From Cyclobacteriaceae bacterium (GTDB taxonomy: Bacteria > Bacteroidota > Bacteroidia > Cytophagales > Cyclobacteriaceae): a DNA stretch of 64,000 nucleotides. The notes beneath the pieces were generated by a model, which saw only the letters and a program-made list of their open reading frames with translations, ran no database searches and was not told the origin of the DNA. Position 1 is the first letter of the stretch; every line of letters begins with the position of its first letter. Both the position numbers and the translations under genes were made by a program. The DNA lies in assembly GCA_028281285.1 (NCBI GenBank), contig JANQKF010000037.1, forward strand, positions 1-64,000. The letters are read 5' to 3'. Shown here piece by piece: positions 26,955 through 35,136 of this stretch.

Positions 26955-27713
26955 ATGAAAACACCAATAGCCATTGCTTCCCTTGTCGTTTTGTTTATGA
27001 CCTCAGGATTGCATGCACAAACAAAGACATTTCCCGAAGGATTGAAGAAGCTAGAGACCAAAGACCTTATGGGAATGGGAAAGATTGATATTGACAATCT
27101 TGACGCCTATGACATCAATGGGAATTTACTGAAGCGTAAAGAGGCTCAGAAGCTTAGAAGTAGCATGAAGTTTGGTTTCGATTACTATGCGGATGACTCT
27201 GGAAAGGTAGCGGCCTACCGATTACGTGAATTGACTGAAAGGGAGAAAAATATGATGAAGATGTTTCAGGAAGCACAAGCACGGATGGCCGCCATGATTG
27301 GCACCGAGGCAAAGGACTTTGAAGCCCTTGATATGGACGGGAATAATGTCAAGCTAAGTGAGCTGAAAGGAAAAGTTGTGGCAATCAACTTTTGGTTTGT
27401 TGGCTGCAAACCTTGTATTATGGAAATGCCCGAACTAAATGAAATGGTAGAGAAATACCATGGAAAAGAGGTTGAGTTCATCGCTTTGGCCCTAGATAAA
27501 AAAGAGAGCATTGCGAAGTTTTCTGAAAAGACGAGGTTTGACTATGACCTTTTTCCAGGCACCAAGGAAATAGCAACTCTTTACGAAGTCTCCGGCTATC
27601 CGACACATTGCGTTTTGGATCAGGAAGGTAAGATTCAGCTTTTCAAATCGGGGTACGGACCTACTACCGTCCAGGAAATTGATGAGAAGATTGCCGATCT
27701 TCTTGGCGGCTGA
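26955..27713 (+). CDS. TlpA-family thiol-disulfide oxidoreductase, second tandem copy
   Basis: This encodes 252 residues. The signal peptide ends at LHAQ. The thioredoxin domain has WFVGCKPCIMEMPELNE with the redox pair at C151 and C154, exactly the positions in the upstream paralogue, and GYPTHCVLD with an extra Cys after the cis-Pro. The N-terminal region also aligns with the first copy in parts, which indicates a local duplication that has since diverged. DsbD, a possible electron donor for both, lies one gene further on at 29325. Confidence 0.9.
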   Translation: MKTPIAIASLVVLFMTSGLHAQTKTFPEGLKKLETKDLMGMGKIDIDNLDAYDINGNLLKRKEAQKLRSSMKFGFDYYADDSGKVAAYRLRELTEREKNMMKMFQEAQARMAAMIGTEAKDFEALDMDGNNVKLSELKGKVVAINFWFVGCKPCIMEMPELNEMVEKYHGKEVEFIALALDKKESIAKFSEKTRFDYDLFPGTKEIATLYEVSGYPTHCVLDQEGKIQLFKSGYGPTTVQEIDEKIADLLGG

Positions 27714-27801
27714 CGATCAAACAACAAGAAGTCCAAACGTCAGATTCAGGGCTATGTTCTAGAACTATTTCTCTTAAATTGCGCTCATCAAGATTTGAAC
27801 T

Positions 27802-29190
27802 ATGAGTGAAGTAAATCAATACATATCATCGAACAAGGATCGCTTTCTAAGTGAGCTGTTGGACTTGCTTAGAATACCGTCTATTAGTGCCGACAGCCGC
27901 TACAAAGAAGATGTTCTAAAAGCAGCAGGCTTTATAAAAGATAGGTTGATAGAGGCTGGTGCGGACAAAGCGGAGGTATGTGAGACTGCAGGTCATCCAA
28001 TCGTCTATGGGGAGAAATTGGTTGACTCGGCTTTGCCTACAGTATTGGTTTATGGCCACTATGACGTGCAACCGCCCGATCCATTAGACTTATGGGATTC
28101 TCCTCCTTTTGAGCCAGTGATTAAAGAGACGGAATTGCATCCTCAGGGAGCGATATTTGCTCGAGGTTCTTGTGACGATAAAGGTCAAGTCTACATGCAC
28201 GTCAAAGCATTTGAAGCCATGATGGAAACGGGTGAATTAGCTTGTAATGTAAAGTTCATTATAGAAGGTGAGGAAGAAGTTGGCTCGGAAAATCTGGAAA
28301 CATTTCTTAAAGACAATACCGAAATGCTTTCGGCTGATGTCGTATTGGTTTCCGATACGGGTATCATTGCGAACGATGTTCCATCAATTACCGTAGGACT
28401 TCGTGGTTTAAGCTATGTCGAAGTGGAAGTAAGCGGACCCAATCGAGACTTGCATTCTGGACTGTATGGAGGAGCGGTTCCTAACCCCATCAACATATTG
28501 GCCGAAATGATTGCTTCTCTCAAAACGGAAGATCAAAAAATCAATATCCCAGGATTTTATGATGATGTCGAAATACTCTCCACGGAAGAAAGGCAAGAAA
28601 TGGCCAAGGCCCCTTTTGACCTTGAAGAATACAAGGACTCCATTGGTCTGAGTGATGTCGAGGGTGAAGAAGGATACAGCTCCATGGAAAGAGCATCGAT
28701 CAGACCAACACTGGATGTCAACGGTATTTGGGGAGGTTACACTGGCGAAGGTGCCAAAACAGTAATTGCTTCGAAGGCTTATGCTAAAATTTCGATGCGC
28801 CTGGTACCAAATCAGGACCCCGACAAAATTACCGAGCTGTTCGCCAGACATTTCGAGTCAATTGCACCCGATTCAGTAAGCGTTAAGGTCACACCACATC
28901 ATGGAGGTCAGCCAGCCGTAACACCAACAGACTCACCAGCTTATCAAGCTGCTTCAAAGGCTATGGAAACTACTTTTGGAAAGAAACCAATACCATTTAG
29001 GGGAGGAGGAAGCATTCCAATCGTGGCACTATTTGAGCAGATTCTGGGTTTAAAAACAGTGTTAATGGGATTTGGACTAGATTCTGATGCAATTCATTCG
29101 CCCAATGAACATTATGGAGTTTTTAATTATTTCAAGGGAATTGAGACAATTCCTGAGTTCTTCAAGAACTTTGCTGAAATGTCAAAATAA
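27802..29190 (+). CDS. M20-family dipeptidase
   Basis: This encodes 462 residues. The metal-binding motifs of M20 peptidases are present: VYGHYDVQPPDP near 86-97, GSCDDKGQ near 122-129, EGEEEVGSE near 155-163, and a late His in DAIHSPNEHYG near 430-440. A dimerisation domain lies between. These zinc enzymes cleave dipeptides or related amides. No signal peptide is visible, so it is predicted cytosolic. It sits between the TlpA pair and dsbD in the same direction. Confidence 0.93.
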   Translation: MSEVNQYISSNKDRFLSELLDLLRIPSISADSRYKEDVLKAAGFIKDRLIEAGADKAEVCETAGHPIVYGEKLVDSALPTVLVYGHYDVQPPDPLDLWDSPPFEPVIKETELHPQGAIFARGSCDDKGQVYMHVKAFEAMMETGELACNVKFIIEGEEEVGSENLETFLKDNTEMLSADVVLVSDTGIIANDVPSITVGLRGLSYVEVEVSGPNRDLHSGLYGGAVPNPINILAEMIASLKTEDQKINIPGFYDDVEILSTEERQEMAKAPFDLEEYKDSIGLSDVEGEEGYSSMERASIRPTLDVNGIWGGYTGEGAKTVIASKAYAKISMRLVPNQDPDKITELFARHFESIAPDSVSVKVTPHHGGQPAVTPTDSPAYQAASKAMETTFGKKPIPFRGGGSIPIVALFEQILGLKTVLMGFGLDSDAIHSPNEHYGVFNYFKGIETIPEFFKNFAEMSK

Positions 29191-29324
29191 GTTTGGCTGT
29201 ACAAAGTCGAACCGATTAAACAAGCCACAAGGTTATCTTTATTAGAGATTTTTCGTTAATCGGTAGGGTTATTATCAAACAAACCTATAGATAAAGACAT
29301 CAGAAGAATGTGAGATACAAAACG

Positions 29325-31313
29325 ATGAAGAAATTATTCATTTTAATGGGGGTCATGCTTATGCCATATCTGGCATTGGGACAATTGATCAAAACCACAT
29401 CCTGGACATTTGATGTTTCGAAAACCGAAGTGAAAACGGGCGATGAAGTTGAGTTAATCTTCAAGGTTCGGGTCATTGATGACTGGTATATCTATTCCAG
29501 TGACATTGGCGAAGACGTTGGCCCTTTACCCACAGAAGTGACTTTCGAAGAAAACAATTCGTTTGAAGTAGTTGGGGATTTGATTCCTATAAATGCCAAA
29601 GAAAAGTATGATGACATTTGGGGTGCTGATGTCACCTATTTCGTTGGAACGGGGGAATTCAGACAGAAAATAAAGGTCCTCTCCAAGGATCTTAAAGTAT
29701 CAGGCATATTAGACTTTCAGACCTGTACCGATGTAACAGGTCAGTGCATTCCGGGAGACCAGGAATTTGAGATAGATTTGATTAAGGTAGTTGGAGGGGA
29801 TGAATTGGAGGCTGTGGCTGGAGGAAGTGACTTTGACGAGCTACTGGAGTCGGAGGAAGGTGCATCACTTTGGGGCTTTTTTATCGCAGCTTTCTTATTT
29901 GGTTTAGCGGCCTTGCTTACACCGTGCGTATTTCCAATGATTCCTATGACAGTGGCTTTTTTCACCAATAATAGCCAGTCAAAAGGGCAAGCAAAGGTGA
30001 AGGCAATCACTTACGGACTTTCAATCATTGGAATCTATATTTTAGTGGGACTGGTGTTCACCAGTTTTTTCGGAGTTGGGCTAGCCAATGATCTGGCTAC
30101 CGGAGCAGTAGCCAACATCATCTTCTTTCTGGTTTTTGTCATTTTCGCCATTTCTTTTTTCGGATACTTTGAGATCAACATACCTACAGGGTTTGTAAAC
30201 CGGATGGATAAAAAAGCTGAAAAGGGAGGTTTTCTTGGTGTGTTCTTCATGGCCTTTACCCTGGTACTGGTTTCATTTTCATGTACTGGTCCTATTGTAG
30301 GAACAGTACTTATTCAATCATTTCAGGGAGAAGTAATGAAGCCAGTAGTTGGGATGCTCGGTTTCTCCTCGGCCTTTGCTATTCCATTTACAATCTTTGC
30401 CTTTTTTCCCGGCATGCTCAAGGATCTCCCTAAATCCGGTGGCTGGTTGAATTCGGTGAAAGTGGTGCTTGGTTTTATAGAATTGGCACTCGGATTTAAG
30501 TTCCTGAGTGTGGCTGATCAAGCCTACCACTGGGGCTTATTGGATCGTGAAGTTTACATTGCCATTTGGTTCATCATTGCTGTGCTTCTTGGATTGTATT
30601 TGCTGGGAGTAATCAGATTTCCACATGATAGCAGGGAAAGAAAGCTCAAACCTCTGGGTTTGATTTCTGCACTGGCAAGTATGGCATTCGCGGTGTATTT
30701 ATTTACAGGATTTGGGAATTCTCCTCTGGATGCCCTTGCCGGATACCTACCACCTGATAAATCTACTGACTTTTCATTTCAGGAAGCCCTAGGGCTTAAA
30801 GAAGTTTCGTTACCACATGATGTCACTCCGGAGGGATATCAGGGTGATGTTAAATACGCGGACTTTCTGGAACTACCACATGAATTGAAAGGCTTTTTCG
30901 ATTATCAACAGGCAATAGAATTTGCCAAAAGCGAAGGTAAGCCCTTGTTCATTGATTTTACCGGACATGGCTGTGTGAACTGTAGAAAAATGGAACAGTA
31001 CGTATGGGCAGACCCGGAAGTATTGACTATTCTAAAAGAGGATTTTGTCGTGGTCGCCCTGTATGTAGATGATAAAACAGTCTTGCCGGAATCACAATGG
31101 TACACTTCAGATTTCGATGGTAAGGTGAAAAAGACCATTGGTAAGCAAAACTTCGATTTTCAAATCACTGAATTTAATGGCAATGCCCAGCCTTACTACG
31201 TGTTACTAGATAACAACGAGAAGCCGCTTATGAAGCCGAAAGCATATGATCCGAGTGTATCGAATTTTGTAAAGTTCCTGAATGATGCAAAGGCGGAATT
31301 TGCCTTAAGGTGA
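29325..31313 (+). CDS. dsbD: Thiol:disulfide interchange protein DsbD
   Basis: This encodes 662 residues from the ATG at 29325, which starts right before the signal peptide. A GTG at 29310 would add five residues. The periplasmic N-terminal domain has CTDVTGQC, followed by about eight membrane helices with LTPCVFPMIPMTVAFF and a Cys in FSCTGPIVGT, and a C-terminal thioredoxin domain with GHGCVNCRKME (C550 and C553). DsbD carries electrons from cytosolic thioredoxin across the membrane to periplasmic thiol proteins. The tandem TlpA-like proteins nearby are likely partners. Confidence 0.95.
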   Translation: MKKLFILMGVMLMPYLALGQLIKTTSWTFDVSKTEVKTGDEVELIFKVRVIDDWYIYSSDIGEDVGPLPTEVTFEENNSFEVVGDLIPINAKEKYDDIWGADVTYFVGTGEFRQKIKVLSKDLKVSGILDFQTCTDVTGQCIPGDQEFEIDLIKVVGGDELEAVAGGSDFDELLESEEGASLWGFFIAAFLFGLAALLTPCVFPMIPMTVAFFTNNSQSKGQAKVKAITYGLSIIGIYILVGLVFTSFFGVGLANDLATGAVANIIFFLVFVIFAISFFGYFEINIPTGFVNRMDKKAEKGGFLGVFFMAFTLVLVSFSCTGPIVGTVLIQSFQGEVMKPVVGMLGFSSAFAIPFTIFAFFPGMLKDLPKSGGWLNSVKVVLGFIELALGFKFLSVADQAYHWGLLDREVYIAIWFIIAVLLGLYLLGVIRFPHDSRERKLKPLGLISALASMAFAVYLFTGFGNSPLDALAGYLPPDKSTDFSFQEALGLKEVSLPHDVTPEGYQGDVKYADFLELPHELKGFFDYQQAIEFAKSEGKPLFIDFTGHGCVNCRKMEQYVWADPEVLTILKEDFVVVALYVDDKTVLPESQWYTSDFDGKVKKTIGKQNFDFQITEFNGNAQPYYVLLDNNEKPLMKPKAYDPSVSNFVKFLNDAKAEFALR

Positions 31314-31345
31314 TTCAAGCACTAATTCCTGATTTTTATTGTTGT

Positions 31346-31353
31346 TACCTTTG
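31346..31353 (+). promoter_or_regulatory. Candidate -7 box (TACCTTTG) very close to the copA ATG
   Basis: TACCTTTG is an exact TAnnTTTG match that ends eight bases before the ATG at 31361. If used, transcription would begin at or next to the start codon and give an essentially leaderless mRNA. No clear -33 TTG is visible. Confidence 0.45.
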
Positions 31354-31360
31354 AATCTTT

Positions 31361-33568
31361 ATGCAAGGGGAGTTGAACAAGGAAACCTATTCTGTGCAAG
31401 GAATGCATTGTGCTGCTTGCGCAATGACCGTTCAGAAAGCCATTGAAAGTCAGGATGGTGTGTTGGAGGTAACAGTCAATTATGCCTCGAATGCCGCGAG
31501 CATTACACGCGACCGATCCCGAATTTCCTTTGATGAGATTAGTGAAGCAGTAAGGAACAGCGGCTATCAACTACTGGAGCAAAAGCCAACTCTTGGTAAT
31601 CTGGATAAGGCATTCGAAGTATTGAGAAAGGAGTTCTTCATAGCACTTGCCTTTTCGAGTGTAGTATTTGCTCTTTCAATGTTTGTCGGGGACTTTCAGT
31701 TCAAAAACTGGCTACTTCTGGTATTAAGTATTCCGGTCATCTTTTGGTCGGGAAGGCATTTCTATGTTCGTGCCTGGAAGCAACTAAAACGCTGGACCAC
31801 GAGTATGGATACGTTGATCGCCTTTGGCACAGGGTCAGCATTTTTATTTAGTCTACTAAACACTATTTACCCTGATATTCTGGAAAATCGAGGCATTGTG
31901 CCTCATGTGTATTACGAATCCGCGGTGGTCATCATCACCTTTATTTTGTTGGGAAAGCTCCTGGAGGAAAAAGCCAAGAACAACACATCAAGGGCGATTG
32001 AAAAGCTCTATAGCCTGCAAGTTGATCAAGTCATTCGGTTGAAAGAGGACGGTAATCAGGAAGTGATACAACTGTCTGAGGTTAAGATAGGTAATTCAAT
32101 AATTGTTCGTCCTGGTGATAAGATACCAGTGGATGGTACTGTGATAAAAGGCACTTCAAACGTAGATGAAAGCCTGGTAACGGGAGAGTCGAAAAGTGTA
32201 GCCAAAGAAAAACGGTCATCAGTGGTGGCTGGATCCTTAAACCTTGATGGATCTTTAGAAGTATTCGTGACGAAGGTTGGGGATGACACCCACCTCGGGC
32301 GGATTATTCAGCTGGTATCAGATGCACAGGCTTCCAAAGCCCCAATGCAAAAATTGGCTGATAAAATTGCTTCTGTCTTTGTGCCAATAGTAATTCTGTT
32401 GGCCCTGGTTACATTCTTAGTCTGGATTGCCTATGGCCCCCAGCCGGCAGTTATGTATGCATTCATTAATACATTTTCCGTTTTGATCATTGCTTGTCCA
32501 TGTGCGCTCGGTTTGGCAACACCGATGGCTATCATGGCCGGTATTGGTCGTGGGGCCAAAATGGGATTGTTGATTAAAGATGCTGTTGCCCTTGAAAAGG
32601 CCTCCCGGGTCGAAATGTTATTTCTCGATAAAACGGGAACCATTTCCGAAGGAAAAATGACCGTCCAGCATCTGAAGTCCTACTTCCCGGAAGATGAGAA
32701 CTTGTTGAATCTGAGCATTCTTGCAGGTATTGAAGGACTATCATCCCATCCAATTGCTCAAGCTGTTCATAATCATCTTAAGTCAAACTATTCCCTAATA
32801 CCTTTCTCAATAGAAAAGACGAACGTTTTACCAGGTGTGGGGGTCGAATCCCAAATCGATGGGCAGACTTACAGAGTGATGGGAGAACAAGGTTTGGATC
32901 TCTTGAAAATTGGAGAAGATCAGAAACGTGATATAAATTCTGCATTGGACAAAGGGGTCTCTATTGTAACCTTTTCAAGAGGAGCCGAACTGTTGGTTTT
33001 GATGGAGTTGGAGGACACTATTCGGTCGGGATCTGCAGAGTTCATCAATTCAATTCAAAAGAAGGGGATTGAAGTCATAATGCTTTCTGGAGATAACAAA
33101 GCAGTTTGCGCCCAGGTAGCTTATGAGCTTGGGCTTGAAAACTATCGTGCCGGGCTCCTGCCTGAAGACAAATTGAGGATAGTAGGAGAAAGCCAGACCA
33201 ACGGGAAGATGGTGGCATTTGCTGGAGATGGGATTAATGATGCTCCTGCCCTGGCCAAAGCCGATGTAAGCATAGCCATGAGTTCAGGAACAGAATCTGC
33301 TTCCGAAAGTGCGCAAATTACCCTTTTAAAAGGTGATTTAAGGAAGCTATTGGGGCTTTTGCGCTTATCGTCCAAAACAAGCCTTATTATGCGCCAGAAC
33401 CTATTTTGGGCATTTATTTACAACATCATTGCCATTCCTATAGCTGCCGGAGTACTATTTCCAATGAATGGTTTTTTGCTCAATCCGATGATTGCCGGAG
33501 CAGCCATGGCGCTTAGTTCTTTGTCTGTGGTAGTTAATAGTCTTAGACTCAGAACAATAAAAATTTAA
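31361..33568 (+). CDS. copA: Copper-translocating P-type ATPase
   Basis: This encodes 735 residues. An N-terminal heavy-metal-binding domain has GMHCAAC (C17 and C20). The P1B ATPase core follows: membrane helices, TGES in the actuator domain, CPC at 379-381 in the ion channel, DKTGT with the phosphorylated D423, an HP motif in SSHPIAQ, and GDGINDAPAL. CPC with one HMA domain indicates Cu(I) export. Only one HMA copy is present. It lies 47 bases after dsbD and ends in an overlapping terminator hairpin. Confidence 0.94.
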   Translation: MQGELNKETYSVQGMHCAACAMTVQKAIESQDGVLEVTVNYASNAASITRDRSRISFDEISEAVRNSGYQLLEQKPTLGNLDKAFEVLRKEFFIALAFSSVVFALSMFVGDFQFKNWLLLVLSIPVIFWSGRHFYVRAWKQLKRWTTSMDTLIAFGTGSAFLFSLLNTIYPDILENRGIVPHVYYESAVVIITFILLGKLLEEKAKNNTSRAIEKLYSLQVDQVIRLKEDGNQEVIQLSEVKIGNSIIVRPGDKIPVDGTVIKGTSNVDESLVTGESKSVAKEKRSSVVAGSLNLDGSLEVFVTKVGDDTHLGRIIQLVSDAQASKAPMQKLADKIASVFVPIVILLALVTFLVWIAYGPQPAVMYAFINTFSVLIIACPCALGLATPMAIMAGIGRGAKMGLLIKDAVALEKASRVEMLFLDKTGTISEGKMTVQHLKSYFPEDENLLNLSILAGIEGLSSHPIAQAVHNHLKSNYSLIPFSIEKTNVLPGVGVESQIDGQTYRVMGEQGLDLLKIGEDQKRDINSALDKGVSIVTFSRGAELLVLMELEDTIRSGSAEFINSIQKKGIEVIMLSGDNKAVCAQVAYELGLENYRAGLLPEDKLRIVGESQTNGKMVAFAGDGINDAPALAKADVSIAMSSGTESASESAQITLLKGDLRKLLGLLRLSSKTSLIMRQNLFWAFIYNIIAIPIAAGVLFPMNGFLLNPMIAGAAMALSSLSVVVNSLRLRTIKI

Positions 33569-33583
33569 TTGTTCTGAATTTTT
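33549..33583 (+). terminator. Terminator overlapping the copA stop codon
   Basis: TCAGAACAAT (33549-33558) pairs perfectly with ATTGTTCTGA (33568-33577) around a nine-base AT loop, then TTTTT follows at 33579-33583. The copA stop codon lies inside the hairpin. Confidence 0.82.
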
Positions 33584-33643
33584 GTCAAGTCAGTCAAACA
33601 AAAAAGTGTTATTTTGGCGTTTAATAGGTCAAAAAGCAGCTAA

Positions 33644-34942
33644 ATGAACAGAAGAACATTGGGGTTTGGTGCGGCCGGAATAGTTGTAGTTGGTATTGTC
33701 CTTCTCCTTTCACTAAATGGCAACAGGGTCGAACGCTCAGATTCAGACCCCAACGATGAATTGGCTCAGGTTGAACCTGAAGTGATTGAACCTCAACTGC
33801 TATTCGGAATCGACATTTCGGATAAGAAAGTGGTTGAAGGCAAAATCAAAAGGAATCAGACCATTGCCGATATTCTTTCCTCATACAATATTAGTCGTCA
33901 GGAGATTTTTGAACTGGATCGAAAATCAAAAAAGGTCTTCAGTGTAAGAAACCTGGTACCTAGAAAGAACTACACACTAATTTATTCTGATGACTCCTTT
34001 AAACGTGCCACTCATTTTGTTTATGAACCTAATTCCCTGGAATATGTGATTTATTCGTTTGTCAATGGCGTTGAGATTTCTAAAGAAGAGAGAGCAGTTG
34101 AGATCGTGGAGCGAACAATGGCTGGAAGAATTACAGTTTCGTTGGATCATTCGATCAGACAACAAGGAGGAAGCGCAGCTTTAGTGAACAAGGTTGCAGA
34201 AGTTTTCGGCTGGCAAATTGATTTCTACGGGCTTCAAAAAAATGACTGGTTTAAGGTGATCTATGAAGACAGGATTGTTGATGGAGAGTCGATTGGTGTA
34301 GGAGAGGTAATTAGCGCTGAGTTTAACCACATTGGAAGCCCTTATTATGCGTATGGGTATGATGGAGGTGATGGAATTGACTTCTATGATGAGGAAGGCG
34401 AAAGCTTACAAAGGGCTTTTTTGAGATGGCCAGTAGAGTTTTCCAGAATTTCATCCAGATACAACCCCAGGCGCTACCTCAAGTTCTATGGAAGGGTCAA
34501 AGCTCATTTAGGAACTGATTTTGCCGCAGGGAAAGGTACACCGATCAAAGCAGCAGCTGATGGCATAGTTGTGACGAGGGGATTTACTCGAGCAAATGGG
34601 AATTGGGTAAAAATCAAGCATAACAGCACATACACTACCGGCTACCTGCATATGTCGAGGTTTGGCAAATTCAAACAAGGGCAACGAGTCAGAAAAGGAG
34701 ATGTTATTGGTTATGTTGGAAAAACAGGCAATGCCACAGGTTACCACCTGTGTTTTAGATTTTGGAAACACGGTCAGCAGGTCGATTATATAAAAGAGAA
34801 AAGTCGTTTGCCATCAGAGAACCCAATTGAGGACAATCATAGGGCTCGCTTTGCGGCATTCGTTGAGTTGCAAAACAAAAAACTTAGCGATATTCAGGGA
34901 GATTGGGCAGACAGAACATTGTCAGCCGGTGCTAATCAATAG
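33644..34942 (+). CDS. M23-family peptidoglycan metallopeptidase with an altered zinc ligand
   Basis: This encodes 432 residues. One N-terminal membrane helix at about 7-24 is followed by an OapA/LysM-like middle region and a C-terminal LytM domain. The first zinc motif HLGTD (H288, D292) is intact. In the second, the usual HxH reads HLC, with H368 kept and Cys at 370 where the third zinc ligand is expected. Cys can bind zinc, so activity is possible. I believe similar Bacteroidota proteins exist. It would act on peptidoglycan or regulate amidases. It lies after the copA terminator and is probably its own unit. Confidence 0.88.
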   Translation: MNRRTLGFGAAGIVVVGIVLLLSLNGNRVERSDSDPNDELAQVEPEVIEPQLLFGIDISDKKVVEGKIKRNQTIADILSSYNISRQEIFELDRKSKKVFSVRNLVPRKNYTLIYSDDSFKRATHFVYEPNSLEYVIYSFVNGVEISKEERAVEIVERTMAGRITVSLDHSIRQQGGSAALVNKVAEVFGWQIDFYGLQKNDWFKVIYEDRIVDGESIGVGEVISAEFNHIGSPYYAYGYDGGDGIDFYDEEGESLQRAFLRWPVEFSRISSRYNPRRYLKFYGRVKAHLGTDFAAGKGTPIKAAADGIVVTRGFTRANGNWVKIKHNSTYTTGYLHMSRFGKFKQGQRVRKGDVIGYVGKTGNATGYHLCFRFWKHGQQVDYIKEKSRLPSENPIEDNHRARFAAFVELQNKKLSDIQGDWADRTLSAGANQ

Positions 34943-35136
34943 GGTTCTTCTCATAGAATATTGCATAGAAAATACTATTAAGTTGGCTTGAATTAACCAC
35001 CTGTCAGCTATACCTCACCTTTACAGAATTGGTTGAACCATAACGGTTGCTTTTTTCCGTTTTCAAAGTAGAATTACCTGTAAATCACTATTTTTACTTG
35101 CTGATGATGTGTAATTGCGGAAGCAGTTTTTCACCT

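Noticed and set aside
28408-28851. 147-residue minus-strand ORF inside the M20 dipeptidase
   Set aside because: It is fully covered by a gene with complete metal-binding motifs. No independent evidence supports it.
35042-35061. Small hairpin AACGG...CCGTT before the OmpA-family gene
   Set aside because: The five-pair stem is too weak and lies inside the upstream region with no T run in the right place.
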